Assembly: GCA_028821605.1 (NCBI GenBank)
Contig: JAPPFM010000009.1
Coordinates: forward strand, 97,911 to 161,910
Direction of reading: 5' to 3'
DNA length: 64,000 nt
Source of the DNA: Candidatus Poribacteria bacterium
Lineage (GTDB): Bacteria > Poribacteria > WGA-4E > WGA-3G
Shown here: piece by piece, positions 40,887 to 49,811 of the stretch
Numbering within the stretch: the stretch's first letter is position 1
Layout of the letters: every line of letters begins with the position of its first letter
The notes under the pieces: generated by a model
The model's input: only the letters and a program-made list of their open reading frames with translations
What the model was told of the DNA's origin: nothing
Databases searched by the model: none
Program-made: the position numbers and the translations under genes

Positions 40887-43121
40887 ATGAACTTTAATAA
40901 ACACTTTTATGCTTTGGCTTTCTTGATGATACTGCCTATATCTTTACCAACTGTTGCTGAGGAGGAAACCGGCGAAGTTATTAGAATGGAAGAGGTCGTA
41001 GTTACCGCCCGTAAGCGCGAGCAGCGGTCTTTTGAAGTCCCGCTTTCTGTTTCGACGCTCCAAGGTGAGAAATTCGATACCTTGCGTTCATCGGGTATGG
41101 ACGTGCGTTTCTTGTCAAACCGCACCCCCAGTTTTCAGATGGAGTCGTCGTTTGGACGTATCTTTCCACGCTTCTATATCCGCGGTCTCGGCAATACGGA
41201 CTTTGACCTCAATGCCTCGCAGCCAGTCTCGGTGCTCTACGACGGCGTTGTGCTTGAAAATGCTCTGTTGAAAGGATTCCCTGCCTTTGACTTGGATCGG
41301 ATTGAGGTGCTACGGGGACCACAAGGCACACTGTTCGGACGCAATACACCCGCTGGCACCGTGAAATTTGAATCGGCACGTCCCACACAGACACTGGAAG
41401 GATACGGACGGTTGGGTTACGGACGATTTAACACGAGTAATTTTGAAGGGGCGGTGTCAGGTCCGCTCGTTCCGTCTGTGCTCTCCGCTCGACTCTCACT
41501 ACTCGCACAGTGGCGGGACGACTGGGTGAACAACGAACACGCAGGCGCGGAAAGTGCTTTAGGCGGACATCGCGACCTGGCGGGTCGTGTCCAGTTTTTG
41601 TGGACCCCTATGCCGGAATTGGAAGCACGACTCAAGTTCCACGCTCGCGATCTCGATGGCACTGCACGTCTGTTTCGAGCGAATATCTTGTCGCCGGGTG
41701 AAGGCGGTTTGGTGAAGGATTTTGCCCGTGACCGCATCGCACACGACGGACGCAACGAGCAAACGCTGCGCACACAAGGCTTCGCTGCTGAAGTGCGCTA
41801 CGACATTGGAAACTTCCAACTAATTTCGCTGACAGGATTGGAACGCCTTACCAATTTCTCGCGCGGCGACATCGACGGCGGTCACGGTGCAGTGTTCAGT
41901 CCGCCGAGCGGTCCCGGCGAGATACCCTTTCCTTCTGAAACCGCGTCCGGTATCCCCTCACTCAGCCAATTGAGCCAAGAAGTCCGTTTGATGAGTCCGG
42001 CAGCGCGTCGTCTCACCTATCAGTTCGGATTATACTATTTCCGTGAGTTCGTAGAGATGGAAGATTTGAACTACGATACGCTGGCTGGCGGTGCTTTGGA
42101 CGGGGTAGCACGTCAAGAGCAGGAAGCCACAGCACAAGCGGCATTCGCAGCGTTGACCTTCCAAATGCTTGGGGATTTGGAGTTGGGAGCCGGACTGAGA
42201 TTGTCTCACGATGTAAAGGACTATACAGCATGGCGAGAAGCAGCACCTGCCGTTACGGGGGCAGGTCCACTCGCGCCTATCCACCGGAATCCTGAGGATA
42301 CGGTGTGGAGTGGAGATCTGAGTCTGCGTTATAGCGTGTCTCCTAACGTGCAGACATATCTACGTGCGGCGCGAGGATTCCGCGCGCCGAGCATTCAGGG
42401 ACGCTTACTGTTTGGTGACACCGTTACGGTGGCAGACACAGAGACCATTCTCTCGTTTGAAGGTGGCACAAAGTTACGTTTATGGGAGCAGCGGCTGCAC
42501 GTGAACATGGCAGCGTTCCACTACTTCATGCAAGACCAGCAGCTCACTGCGGTGGGTGGAGAGACCAACTTCAATCGGTTGGTGAACGCTGAGCGTACGA
42601 TTGGGCGCGGTGTTGAGGTGGAATTGGCTTTTTTACCGATCACGGCATTGGAGATCTCAGCGGGACTCAGTTACAATCAAACACGCATTGACGACCCGAA
42701 TTTGGCGATACAAGGTTGTGGAGCACCGTGTACGGTATTGGATCCGCGCGGCACTGCCGAGGGAACTTTTTCCATCGACGGTAACGGTCTGCCGCAAGCA
42801 CCGGGTTGGATTGCAGATATGACGCTGCGCTATATGCTTGCACTTCCGGCAGGTGTTCGTCTCATCGCATCGACGGACTGGGCGTATCGCAGCCGGGTGC
42901 GGTTCTTCCTCTACGATTCTGTGGAATATGCCGATGATTGGCTTTTAGAAGGCGGTGTCCGGCTTGCCTGTCTACTCCCACACGCCGACGTAGAGGTAGC
43001 AATTATCGGGCGCAACATCCTCAACGATACATCTCCCACAGGGGGCATTGACTTCAACAATCTGACTGGCTATGTCAATGAACCGCGGTTCTGGAGCCTT
43101 GAAGCGGTGCGGCGTTTCTGA
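40887..43121 (+). CDS. TonB-dependent outer-membrane receptor
   Basis: A 744-residue protein with a signal peptide (ALAFLMILPISLPTVAEE), a TonB-box-like segment (IRMEEVVVTARKREQ), a plug domain (RIFPRFYIRGLGNTDFDLN, DRIEVLRGPQGTLFGRNTPAG) and a long beta-barrel ending in a terminal Phe (EAVRRF), as is usual for outer-membrane barrels. It takes up a ligand such as a siderophore, vitamin or glycan. The ATG at 40887 is preferred to the TTG at 40884. The gene begins 20 bases after an inserted IsrB element, and only a weak ribosome-binding site is visible, so its original promoter was displaced. Confidence 0.92.
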   Translation: MNFNKHFYALAFLMILPISLPTVAEEETGEVIRMEEVVVTARKREQRSFEVPLSVSTLQGEKFDTLRSSGMDVRFLSNRTPSFQMESSFGRIFPRFYIRGLGNTDFDLNASQPVSVLYDGVVLENALLKGFPAFDLDRIEVLRGPQGTLFGRNTPAGTVKFESARPTQTLEGYGRLGYGRFNTSNFEGAVSGPLVPSVLSARLSLLAQWRDDWVNNEHAGAESALGGHRDLAGRVQFLWTPMPELEARLKFHARDLDGTARLFRANILSPGEGGLVKDFARDRIAHDGRNEQTLRTQGFAAEVRYDIGNFQLISLTGLERLTNFSRGDIDGGHGAVFSPPSGPGEIPFPSETASGIPSLSQLSQEVRLMSPAARRLTYQFGLYYFREFVEMEDLNYDTLAGGALDGVARQEQEATAQAAFAALTFQMLGDLELGAGLRLSHDVKDYTAWREAAPAVTGAGPLAPIHRNPEDTVWSGDLSLRYSVSPNVQTYLRAARGFRAPSIQGRLLFGDTVTVADTETILSFEGGTKLRLWEQRLHVNMAAFHYFMQDQQLTAVGGETNFNRLVNAERTIGRGVEVELAFLPITALEISAGLSYNQTRIDDPNLAIQGCGAPCTVLDPRGTAEGTFSIDGNGLPQAPGWIADMTLRYMLALPAGVRLIASTDWAYRSRVRFFLYDSVEYADDWLLEGGVRLACLLPHADVEVAIIGRNILNDTSPTGGIDFNNLTGYVNEPRFWSLEAVRRF

Positions 43122-43140
43122 ACAATACCGAACTTCAAGT

Positions 43141-43263
43141 CTACAGGTGTCAATTTAGGGGTTTTCATGGTATTTTAGAACAACATCTCTACAAATGCCG
43201 CCCCTACGGGGCTTTATCTTTTTTGATTCTCATTTCTACACAGATGCCGTCCCTACGGGACTG
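43141..43263 (-). repeat. Dispersed CCCGTAGGG element, copy 2
   Basis: The same boxes as 12068-12190 in the opposite orientation: AGGTGTCAATTTAGG first, then TGCCGCCCCTACGGGGC and finally GCCGTCCCTACGGGA. Confidence 0.7.
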
Positions 43264-43308
43264 AAGAGAGAAAAAAACCGCTCCTACCCCAACTTTCCAA
43301 AGCAAAAT

Positions 43309-43337
43309 TTGACAAAAAAGCATGCCCGCTTTAGAAT
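43309..43337 (+). promoter_or_regulatory. Sigma-70 promoter of the isomerase operon
   Basis: TTGACA (43309-43314), 17-base spacer, TAGAAT (43332-43337). The transcript would start near 43344, about 22 bases before the ATG at 43366. Confidence 0.65.
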
Positions 43338-43365
43338 AGAGAAAAAAATGAAAGTAGGGCCCAGA

Positions 43366-44175
43366 ATGAAGATTGCAATATGCAACGAAATGTTTGAAAA
43401 TTGGAAAATTGAAGATGTTTTTACCTATGCTGCTGAACTCGGTTACGAGGCAGTCGAGATCGCACCGTTCACCTTAGCAGACTCGGTCTTAGACATCAGT
43501 GATGCCGAACGGACACGCATCCGTAAAGCAGCAGAAAACGCTAAGATAGAGATTGCCGGACTCCACTGGCTGCTTGTCTCACCGCCGGGACTGTATGTTA
43601 ACCACCCAGAGGCGGAGATTCGGGAAGAAACGCGGGATTATTTCCTCGCGTTGATTAACCTATGTGCCGATTTAGGCGGTAAAGTGATGGTAATCGGTTC
43701 GCCACAACAACGGAACGTGATGGAGCCGCTCTCATTTGAAGAGGCGTGGGAATATGCGCGTGCGACTTTCTCAGAAAGCGCGGCACTCGCAGGTGAAAGA
43801 GACGTGATGTTGTGCATGGAACCCTTATCGAGCGACCAGACGAACTTCATTACGAACCCCGACAAAGCGGCTGAGATGGTGAACGCTGTCAATCACCCGA
43901 ATTTCCAGATGATCCTGGATGTGTGCAGCACAGCAAAAGAGGGTCTGGATATGCCAACGCAGATTCGTAATCACGCGCAGCACGTTGCGCATTTCCACTC
44001 CAACGACGATAACGGCTATCTACCCGGTTCTGGCAACGTAGACTATCCACCCATCATCGAGGCACTGAAAGAGATTGACTACAGCGGCTATGTCTCTACA
44101 GAGGTTTTCGACTTCAATCCGGATCCACAGACGATAGCGAAACGAAGCATCGAATTTGTAAAATCACTGCTGTAG
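43366..44175 (+). CDS. TIM-barrel sugar phosphate isomerase/epimerase family protein
   Basis: About 269 residues of a xylose-isomerase-like TIM barrel. Metal-ligand candidates are Glu of LCMEPLSSD, Asp of MILDVCS, His of VAHFHSNDDN and Glu of VSTEVFDF. MKIAICNEMFENW is the natural N-terminus; the longer frame upstream lies in the promoter. The transcription start falls near 43344, which also rules out the earlier start. It is the first gene of a three-gene operon with an unknown protein (10 bases downstream) and a tagged secreted protein. Confidence 0.87.
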   Translation: MKIAICNEMFENWKIEDVFTYAAELGYEAVEIAPFTLADSVLDISDAERTRIRKAAENAKIEIAGLHWLLVSPPGLYVNHPEAEIREETRDYFLALINLCADLGGKVMVIGSPQQRNVMEPLSFEEAWEYARATFSESAALAGERDVMLCMEPLSSDQTNFITNPDKAAEMVNAVNHPNFQMILDVCSTAKEGLDMPTQIRNHAQHVAHFHSNDDNGYLPGSGNVDYPPIIEALKEIDYSGYVSTEVFDFNPDPQTIAKRSIEFVKSLL

Positions 44176-44184
44176 GAGAGAACT

Positions 44185-45753
44185 ATGAACGGCATTATCC
44201 ATGAATGCTACGAGGCATACAGTACACTTAGAAATGAAATGGGACGGTGGTTGAAACAGAGCATGCTACTCGACCCGCCCGGTCCAAACGACGGTGGCGA
44301 AGATGAAGCGAACTACGCGCTCGCGTGGTTCCCACACTATTTAATCACGGGTGATGCGACCGTGCTACAGCACTTTGATACACTGAAGGCGGCACTGCTC
44401 GGTTGGGTGAAACGCGATTGCCTTCACGGCTACGAACCGAAGGCGGAAGCACATCACGGACCGGAACCGTTTCTCCTTTTCTTGCCTCGTTACATCGGGC
44501 TGATGCCGAAAGATACAGAAGCGATCACGCTTTTGACGGATGCGGCGGAACATATCGGGAACTGGGTGCCAGAGATTCCGCCGTGGTATAATTACGACCG
44601 AGATACGTTCATCGGTTATAACATCGGTAGTCGAGATGTGACGAACGATGAAAAAAACGCGTATGAAATGGCGGAACATTTCCGATTTATCCATATTGCA
44701 ATCGCGGCATATCGTGTGACAGGTGAAGAACGTTACCTGACGTGGGCGTTGCGGTATGGAAGCAAACGCGCCGAGCAGCTTATTGCGGCACCGGACCCGA
44801 TGCCATTACTCTGGACGCACGACGGAGAGGGACTCGACGAAGCCGCCGTCAATGAGAAGAATTTAAATCGACTCACCGCAAGTACGCACCACATCCCCGG
44901 TGATCCGATCATTGGTATTGAAGTCTTACTGGCTTCTGGAGCTATTTATGCACTCGGAGATCTCTATCTGCTATCTGGCGAAGAGATTTTCAAAACGGCG
45001 GCAAAGCGGATTGTAGAACCCTTAGTGTCATCGTTGAGCGATCCATATAACGATCCGGCAGCCGCCGCATTGAGCTACTACCGATGGACATTCGAGGATA
45101 CCGAATTTGATGAGGACATCCGTGCGGGATTGGTGGAACTTCCTAATGAACCGCCAGAACTGTTGGCGTTAATTTTCCCGCAAGAAACACGCCGTCGGGA
45201 ACCCGGTGTCGGTAAGCGATCAGATATGGCATATTGGGGAGAATGGTCAGATGACGGATCCGTGAAACCGATTCAGGAACCCTCAACGGCGACCTTAACA
45301 CTCGCCTATCAAGTTACGGGACAGATTACTTATGCGATGCAAGCATTGCAAAGTGCTGCGACGCGGCTGCGTATCGCAAGACGCGTATTACGAGGTGGAC
45401 GGGAACACGCCGATATGGGCGGCGCAGTCTGCTCAATTGCGGCGGGACACGGACGGAATTGGGGGCAAGGTGCTGTCACAGCGTGTTATGGTCCTCTGCT
45501 TCTCGGCACGCGCGAAGTTCAGAGTGAAGTTACACCGCTTCTGGAGGTTCGACACGGCGATCAGCAAAGCCATCCACAGACGCTTCTCTCTCTGGTGCGA
45601 CCACTTGTCAATGAAGAAAAGCGTGCAGAGGTCGTCTTCTACAACGGTGGCGATTCACCCCTCACGTTTTCATGGCGATTGCAGACCGGCAAAGCAGATG
45701 TATGGGATACAATAACACTCGACGTAGGCGAAATGCAACAAAATCCCACCTGA
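44185..45753 (+). CDS. Protein of unknown family, probable alpha/alpha-toroid hydrolase-like fold
   Basis: A 522-residue cytoplasmic protein without a signal peptide. It is rich in aromatic and helical repeats (NYALAWFPHYLITGDATVL, FRFIHIAIAAYRVTGEERYL, AIYALGDLYLLSGEEIF) with the look of an (alpha/alpha)6 toroid as in glycosidases and epimerases. A terminal beta-like part follows (AEVVFYNGGDSPLTFSWRL). No family was named. It lies in an operon with a TIM-barrel isomerase (10 bases upstream), so a role in carbohydrate turnover is plausible but inferred. Confidence 0.6.
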   Translation: MNGIIHECYEAYSTLRNEMGRWLKQSMLLDPPGPNDGGEDEANYALAWFPHYLITGDATVLQHFDTLKAALLGWVKRDCLHGYEPKAEAHHGPEPFLLFLPRYIGLMPKDTEAITLLTDAAEHIGNWVPEIPPWYNYDRDTFIGYNIGSRDVTNDEKNAYEMAEHFRFIHIAIAAYRVTGEERYLTWALRYGSKRAEQLIAAPDPMPLLWTHDGEGLDEAAVNEKNLNRLTASTHHIPGDPIIGIEVLLASGAIYALGDLYLLSGEEIFKTAAKRIVEPLVSSLSDPYNDPAAAALSYYRWTFEDTEFDEDIRAGLVELPNEPPELLALIFPQETRRREPGVGKRSDMAYWGEWSDDGSVKPIQEPSTATLTLAYQVTGQITYAMQALQSAATRLRIARRVLRGGREHADMGGAVCSIAAGHGRNWGQGAVTACYGPLLLGTREVQSEVTPLLEVRHGDQQSHPQTLLSLVRPLVNEEKRAEVVFYNGGDSPLTFSWRLQTGKADVWDTITLDVGEMQQNPT

Positions 45754-45781
45754 TACAATGAAAGCATTAAAGGAGATAGAG

Positions 45782-46531
45782 ATGTTACGTGCAAATTTTT
45801 CGCTCACTCAACTTGTTATTTCTATTTCAATCTTAATTTTTGTATGGGTTCCCCTTAGCTTTAGTGGAGAAATCCTTGATGACTTTGAAGATGGCGATAC
45901 AGTAGGATGGGAACGCTCCCCTCAGAATCCAGATAGCAAGGTTTTCTGGGGTATAAAGAAAGGGGAAACTTTTGTCACTTTTGACCCACAGGGGCTTGTG
46001 TGGAGCGAGGCAATCTCTCAGTTTAATTTTACCGGCGAAGGACTAAACGCTGGTGATCCAAGCAAATGGACAGACTATGACGTAGAGGTTGATTTACGGC
46101 ACACAGCGGTCGCTAACTTTCCAGGGGGCATCCGCGGGCGCGTTGACCTTGAGACAGGTTCACATTACGTTGTCTGGCTATATCCAGGATCGGCAAAGAT
46201 GAATCTGTTTAGCAATCCAGGCTGGGACATTAATACCGGACTCGTAAACCACGGTGAAGCCGCTTATAAACCGGAAGTGGATAAGTGGCACAAAGTCAAA
46301 TTGAGTTTTCAGGGGACCACCATCAAGGTTTTCTATGACGGTAAAGAAATGATTAACGTAAAGAATAATCTGTACAAAAGTGGAACAGTGGCACTGGGTA
46401 ATCAGGACAAAGTTGTGCATTACGATAACGTTCGCATCACGGGTCCCGGTATTCCAGACTTAAATGCGAGTCCTGTCGAACCACAAGATAAACTGACAAT
46501 CACTTGGGGACAGATAAAGTCGTTGCGTTAG
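45782..46531 (+). CDS. Secreted DUF1080/concanavalin-like protein with the C-terminal W-K tag
   Basis: A protein of about 249 residues. The signal peptide ends near VPLSFSG. The body is a jelly-roll of the DUF1080 type (ILDDFEDGDTVGWE, YDVEVDLRHTAV, RGRVDLETGSHYVVWLYPG, WHKVKLSFQGTTIKVFYDGK). The last 16 residues, PQDKLTITWGQIKSLR, are the tag shared with three other secreted proteins. The start at 45782 (AAAGGAG 6 bases upstream) is preferred to 45758. It ends the operon that begins at 43366. Confidence 0.82.
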   Translation: MLRANFSLTQLVISISILIFVWVPLSFSGEILDDFEDGDTVGWERSPQNPDSKVFWGIKKGETFVTFDPQGLVWSEAISQFNFTGEGLNAGDPSKWTDYDVEVDLRHTAVANFPGGIRGRVDLETGSHYVVWLYPGSAKMNLFSNPGWDINTGLVNHGEAAYKPEVDKWHKVKLSFQGTTIKVFYDGKEMINVKNNLYKSGTVALGNQDKVVHYDNVRITGPGIPDLNASPVEPQDKLTITWGQIKSLR

Positions 46532-46549
46532 AGATTGTTTACTACCGAC

Positions 46550-47356
46550 TTAATTTCCAAAATTCTGTGCGACAAGCGTTAAATCGAGAATATTAATGGT
46601 GCCGTCGCCATTTACATCAGCCTTCGGATCTGCTTCTCCAAAGTGAGCGGCAACAAAGACGAGGTCCAAGATATTCACAACACCATCAGCGTTCACGTCA
46701 TAAGGCACCTCGGTCGCGAGCAGATTTGAACTTACCAATTCAAAGACGATATCTTGATTTGTTTCAAACTTGACGGGTCCGAGACCCGGTGCGAGCCACT
46801 GGTAGGTCGTGGAGCGACTTGTCCCTATCGCAGCAGCCGTTTTCGTGCGCATCCGAATTTTTAAGCAATTCTCGAATGTTCCCGCTGATGTGACGACGTT
46901 CTCAACGGCGACGACTTCATTCACACTGGAAACTGTAACAGCCCCTACGATAGCTACCTCTGTTTCTCCATGGGTCTCCCAAACTTTTCCAAGTTGAAGG
47001 GTTTCGGGGAAAAAGATGACAGGCGGCGAAAAATCAACACGCGCCACACCGAAAATCTCACCCAGTTCTGCGACAATCCTATGGAGCTTCATCCCTTTTT
47101 CTGTTACCTGAACAAGGAAAGTGTTTGTATTGATCGTGCTTGTACCAAGGACTTCTGTTGTAAGCTTAAGGATACGGACCTCTTCGCCGTCAACGGGTTC
47201 GTCGGCAGCCTCAATTGCGTAAGTGACACGTTCGGCACCGTCCTTACTCTCCAACACCCAAGTATTCCCGACATCGGCGGGATAATAGTTCTGTGCCTCG
47301 GTTACGCTGACAACAGCACAAAGCAGTATGATGAGCAATATAGTATTCCGAATCAT
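46550..47356 (-). CDS. Secreted protein with a conserved N-terminal domain and type I dockerin
   Basis: About 268 residues. After a signal peptide (LLIILLCAVVSVTEAQ), a domain of roughly 200 residues (NYYPADVGNTWVLESKDGAERVTYA, YQWLAPGLGPVKFE) is shared with the genes at 47447 and 49812. The C-terminus is a type I dockerin: DVNADGVVNILDLVFVAAHFG and DVNGDGTINILDLTLVAQNFG, two calcium-binding repeats. Dockerins bind cohesins; no cohesin is seen here. The ATG at 47356 has AAGGGG upstream. Confidence 0.85.
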   Translation of the reverse strand: MIRNTILLIILLCAVVSVTEAQNYYPADVGNTWVLESKDGAERVTYAIEAADEPVDGEEVRILKLTTEVLGTSTINTNTFLVQVTEKGMKLHRIVAELGEIFGVARVDFSPPVIFFPETLQLGKVWETHGETEVAIVGAVTVSSVNEVVAVENVVTSAGTFENCLKIRMRTKTAAAIGTSRSTTYQWLAPGLGPVKFETNQDIVFELVSSNLLATEVPYDVNADGVVNILDLVFVAAHFGEADPKADVNGDGTINILDLTLVAQNFGN

Positions 47357-47446
47357 TTTATTCCCCTTCAAAACAACACAACATGCCGAAAAAACGCCCT
47401 GATGGTAACATCAAGGCGTTTATGTGAATCGTGTTTACTGTCTCCT

Positions 47447-49423
47447 CTATTTGAGGATAACCATCCGTCGGGTTGCAGTAAAGTCTGCAGTCTGCAACGT
47501 GTAGAAATAGATACCGCTCGCTACGCGCTCGCCTACAGCATTCCTACCATCCCAATACGCAGCACTTGATGGCGTCATATATGAACCCGTCGCCTGCCAA
47601 CCCAAATCTAAACTCCGAACTAAATGACCCGATACATTATATATCTGGATCGACACTTCCGTCGCTTGACTCAACTGATACGGAATCCACGTTTCTGGGT
47701 TGAACGGATTCGGGAAGTTCTGTGCGAGAATCGTATCTTCTGGACGCACATCACCAACCCGCAGTTCCAGATTCAGGAACGCATCGCGAATATCTGCCGT
47801 CGCAACTGTCCGCTGGAACGGACCCGAAACGATCGTGCCACGTTCATCGTAAAGTGCGATTTTCAGTTTATCGCCTGCTTCAACAACGCTCTTACGGTTG
47901 AGGTCTGCCCAGACAGCAGAGGATCGTCTCACGTCGCTGGTGACGTTTTCCGTAGCGATTGTGCCGGTGCGGAGGTTTTCTGCGACGAGGGTGTAAGTCG
48001 TCCCTGTTTCCATACCGTGGATATCGCTGGTGACGATGAATGCCCATGCGCTCTTAAATGTGGTAAGTGCGGGGGCAGCAGGTGCAGCATCGCCAGCATC
48101 GGCAGGTGCAGCATCTCCACCAGCGTCTGCTGCAGCATCACCTTCGCCTGCATCGTCTGCGGCTGCGTCCCCAGCGTCAGCGGCTGCATCGTCTGCGGCT
48201 GCGTCATCAGCTGCGGCATCGTCAGCAGGTGCATCTTCAGGGGCGGGTTCTTCTGGCGGTGGTTCCGGTGGTTTGGGTTGGTTGTCCCATGCCTGACCGG
48301 TGAACTTCACCATTCCACCTTCCGGCGTATTCACGACATAACCTTGGCCGCCATCAATACCGAAGCCATCGCCTTCATCGGCAACCGTGTAACCAACGAA
48401 ACTCTGTGCCTCTACATCCAAGCGGATGACAATTGTAGCATTTAGCATCTCTGCTAAAGATTTCGCTGTATGCGGTTCTGCTGGCATCAGTGGAATAGAA
48501 ATCATGTTCAAGCCGGGTTCAAGCGTGACATCGAAAACAGGAATTTCCACCACTGGTTCCGGCATCGGTTCTTCAACCTCTGGTTCCACTGGTGGTTCTT
48601 CGGTGGGAGGTGCTTCCTCAGTGGGTGGTTCTTCAACCTCTGGTTCCACCGGCACTTCTTCATCGGTTGGTTCTTCAGTAACCTCCGGCTCCGCTGGTGG
48701 TTCTTCAGGCGTTGGTTCTTCAGTAACTTCTGGCTCCGCCGGTGGTTCCTCAGCTGGAGGTGCAGCGACTAAGTTGTAACTCTCTAATTCAAAAATAATT
48801 TCCTGATCGTTCTGGAATTTAACGGGACCAACATCGGGTGCAAGCCATAGAATCTCATGTTCACGCAGAACCGACAGTGCCGTGACGGCTCTTCGGTTCG
48901 TCTCCACCTTAACACAGTCTTTGAATACACCGATCGGGGTTTCAACGTCCTCGATTGCAACAACCTCTAAAGTGCTGGTAGTGGTCGCTGCTCCCACCAG
49001 TTTTAGGACTGTTTCCGTCACAACCACCCACGTCTGTCCTAATGGTAGCGCGGCGGGGAAACTAAGAACCGGTGTATCATAAGTCGCCTCGGCGATGCCA
49101 AATGCCCCTCGGTCGAAGGCAACTTGATGTAGTAAGTGCCCACCATCTTCATCAACGGTTATCCAGGACTTGTCAAACGCAATTATGTCTGTTCCTACTG
49201 TCTCCTTGCTGACATTCAGGAGGATAAGTTCCTGACCGTCAACAGTTTCGGGTCCCTCAAAGGCATAGGTGCGTCGCTCCGTACCATCGGTACTCAAGAG
49301 AACCCACATATTACCGACCTCTGCCGGATAATGATTTTGTGCCACCGCTGTAAACGTAAAACTACAGACAAGGCTTAACACCAAAATTGGCATCAGCCGA
49401 GACACAAATTTGGTAGTTTTCAT
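47447..49423 (-). CDS. Large secreted protein with the shared N-domain and a FlgD-like/T9SS-type C-terminal sorting domain
   Basis: A 658-residue protein. A signal peptide is followed by the shared domain (NHYPAEVGNMWVLLSTDGTERRTYA), a Pro/Glu-rich repeat (PPAEPEVTEEPT), a second folded domain (FDVTLEPGLNMISIPLMPA), a run of Ala/Asp repeats (DDAAADDAAADAGDAA), a third domain, and the C-terminal FPNPFNPETWIPYQL...VASGIYFYTLQTADFTATRRMVI. That last domain matches the T9SS/FlgD-like beta-sandwich used for secretion or surface attachment. No T9SS gene is in the window, so the route is unproven. Confidence 0.88.
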   Translation of the reverse strand: MKTTKFVSRLMPILVLSLVCSFTFTAVAQNHYPAEVGNMWVLLSTDGTERRTYAFEGPETVDGQELILLNVSKETVGTDIIAFDKSWITVDEDGGHLLHQVAFDRGAFGIAEATYDTPVLSFPAALPLGQTWVVVTETVLKLVGAATTTSTLEVVAIEDVETPIGVFKDCVKVETNRRAVTALSVLREHEILWLAPDVGPVKFQNDQEIIFELESYNLVAAPPAEEPPAEPEVTEEPTPEEPPAEPEVTEEPTDEEVPVEPEVEEPPTEEAPPTEEPPVEPEVEEPMPEPVVEIPVFDVTLEPGLNMISIPLMPAEPHTAKSLAEMLNATIVIRLDVEAQSFVGYTVADEGDGFGIDGGQGYVVNTPEGGMVKFTGQAWDNQPKPPEPPPEEPAPEDAPADDAAADDAAADDAAADAGDAAADDAGEGDAAADAGGDAAPADAGDAAPAAPALTTFKSAWAFIVTSDIHGMETGTTYTLVAENLRTGTIATENVTSDVRRSSAVWADLNRKSVVEAGDKLKIALYDERGTIVSGPFQRTVATADIRDAFLNLELRVGDVRPEDTILAQNFPNPFNPETWIPYQLSQATEVSIQIYNVSGHLVRSLDLGWQATGSYMTPSSAAYWDGRNAVGERVASGIYFYTLQTADFTATRRMVILK

Positions 49424-49503
49424 AACTTAAATTTCTCCTTTTTCAAAAAGATATAAACTTGAATAATACTTAGGAATTACGCAAAATCAGCGAATTAGGT
49501 CTA

Positions 49504-49704
49504 TCATGGTGCGATCGGTACGGTAGCGTGGACAGGTGCAAGCACAAATAGCGAGTCCATTGTGTTAGAAGGTTCACGCTGTCCGTCAGGAGATATGTCA
49601 TCCTGTTCCGAAACGTACCGATATCCGAACCACATCCCAATTGCTATTGCCAAAGCAGCAACGATAATAACAGCCAATACCACTTTCCAACTTACCATAC
49701 CCAT
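49504..49704 (-). CDS. Small single-pass membrane protein
   Basis: About 66 residues. A central membrane helix (WKVVLAVIIVAALAIAIGMWFGY) has a short positive N-terminus and an acidic, proline-rich C-terminal tail (EQDDISPDGQREPSNTMDS), so the tail is probably outside. No family was recognised. The start at 49704 (GGAAAAG upstream) is preferred to 49734. It lies between two paralogous secreted proteins on the same strand. Confidence 0.5.
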   Translation of the reverse strand: MGMVSWKVVLAVIIVAALAIAIGMWFGYRYVSEQDDISPDGQREPSNTMDSLFVLAPVHATVPIAP

Positions 49705-49811
49705 TCTTTTCCAAATGACGTGTAATGATGCCAAATGCTATCACAGTCATCAAAAATTTGCAACAAAAAATAACAGATTAGAACATCTCAGTTATCACAA
49801 GGTTTTCGAGG

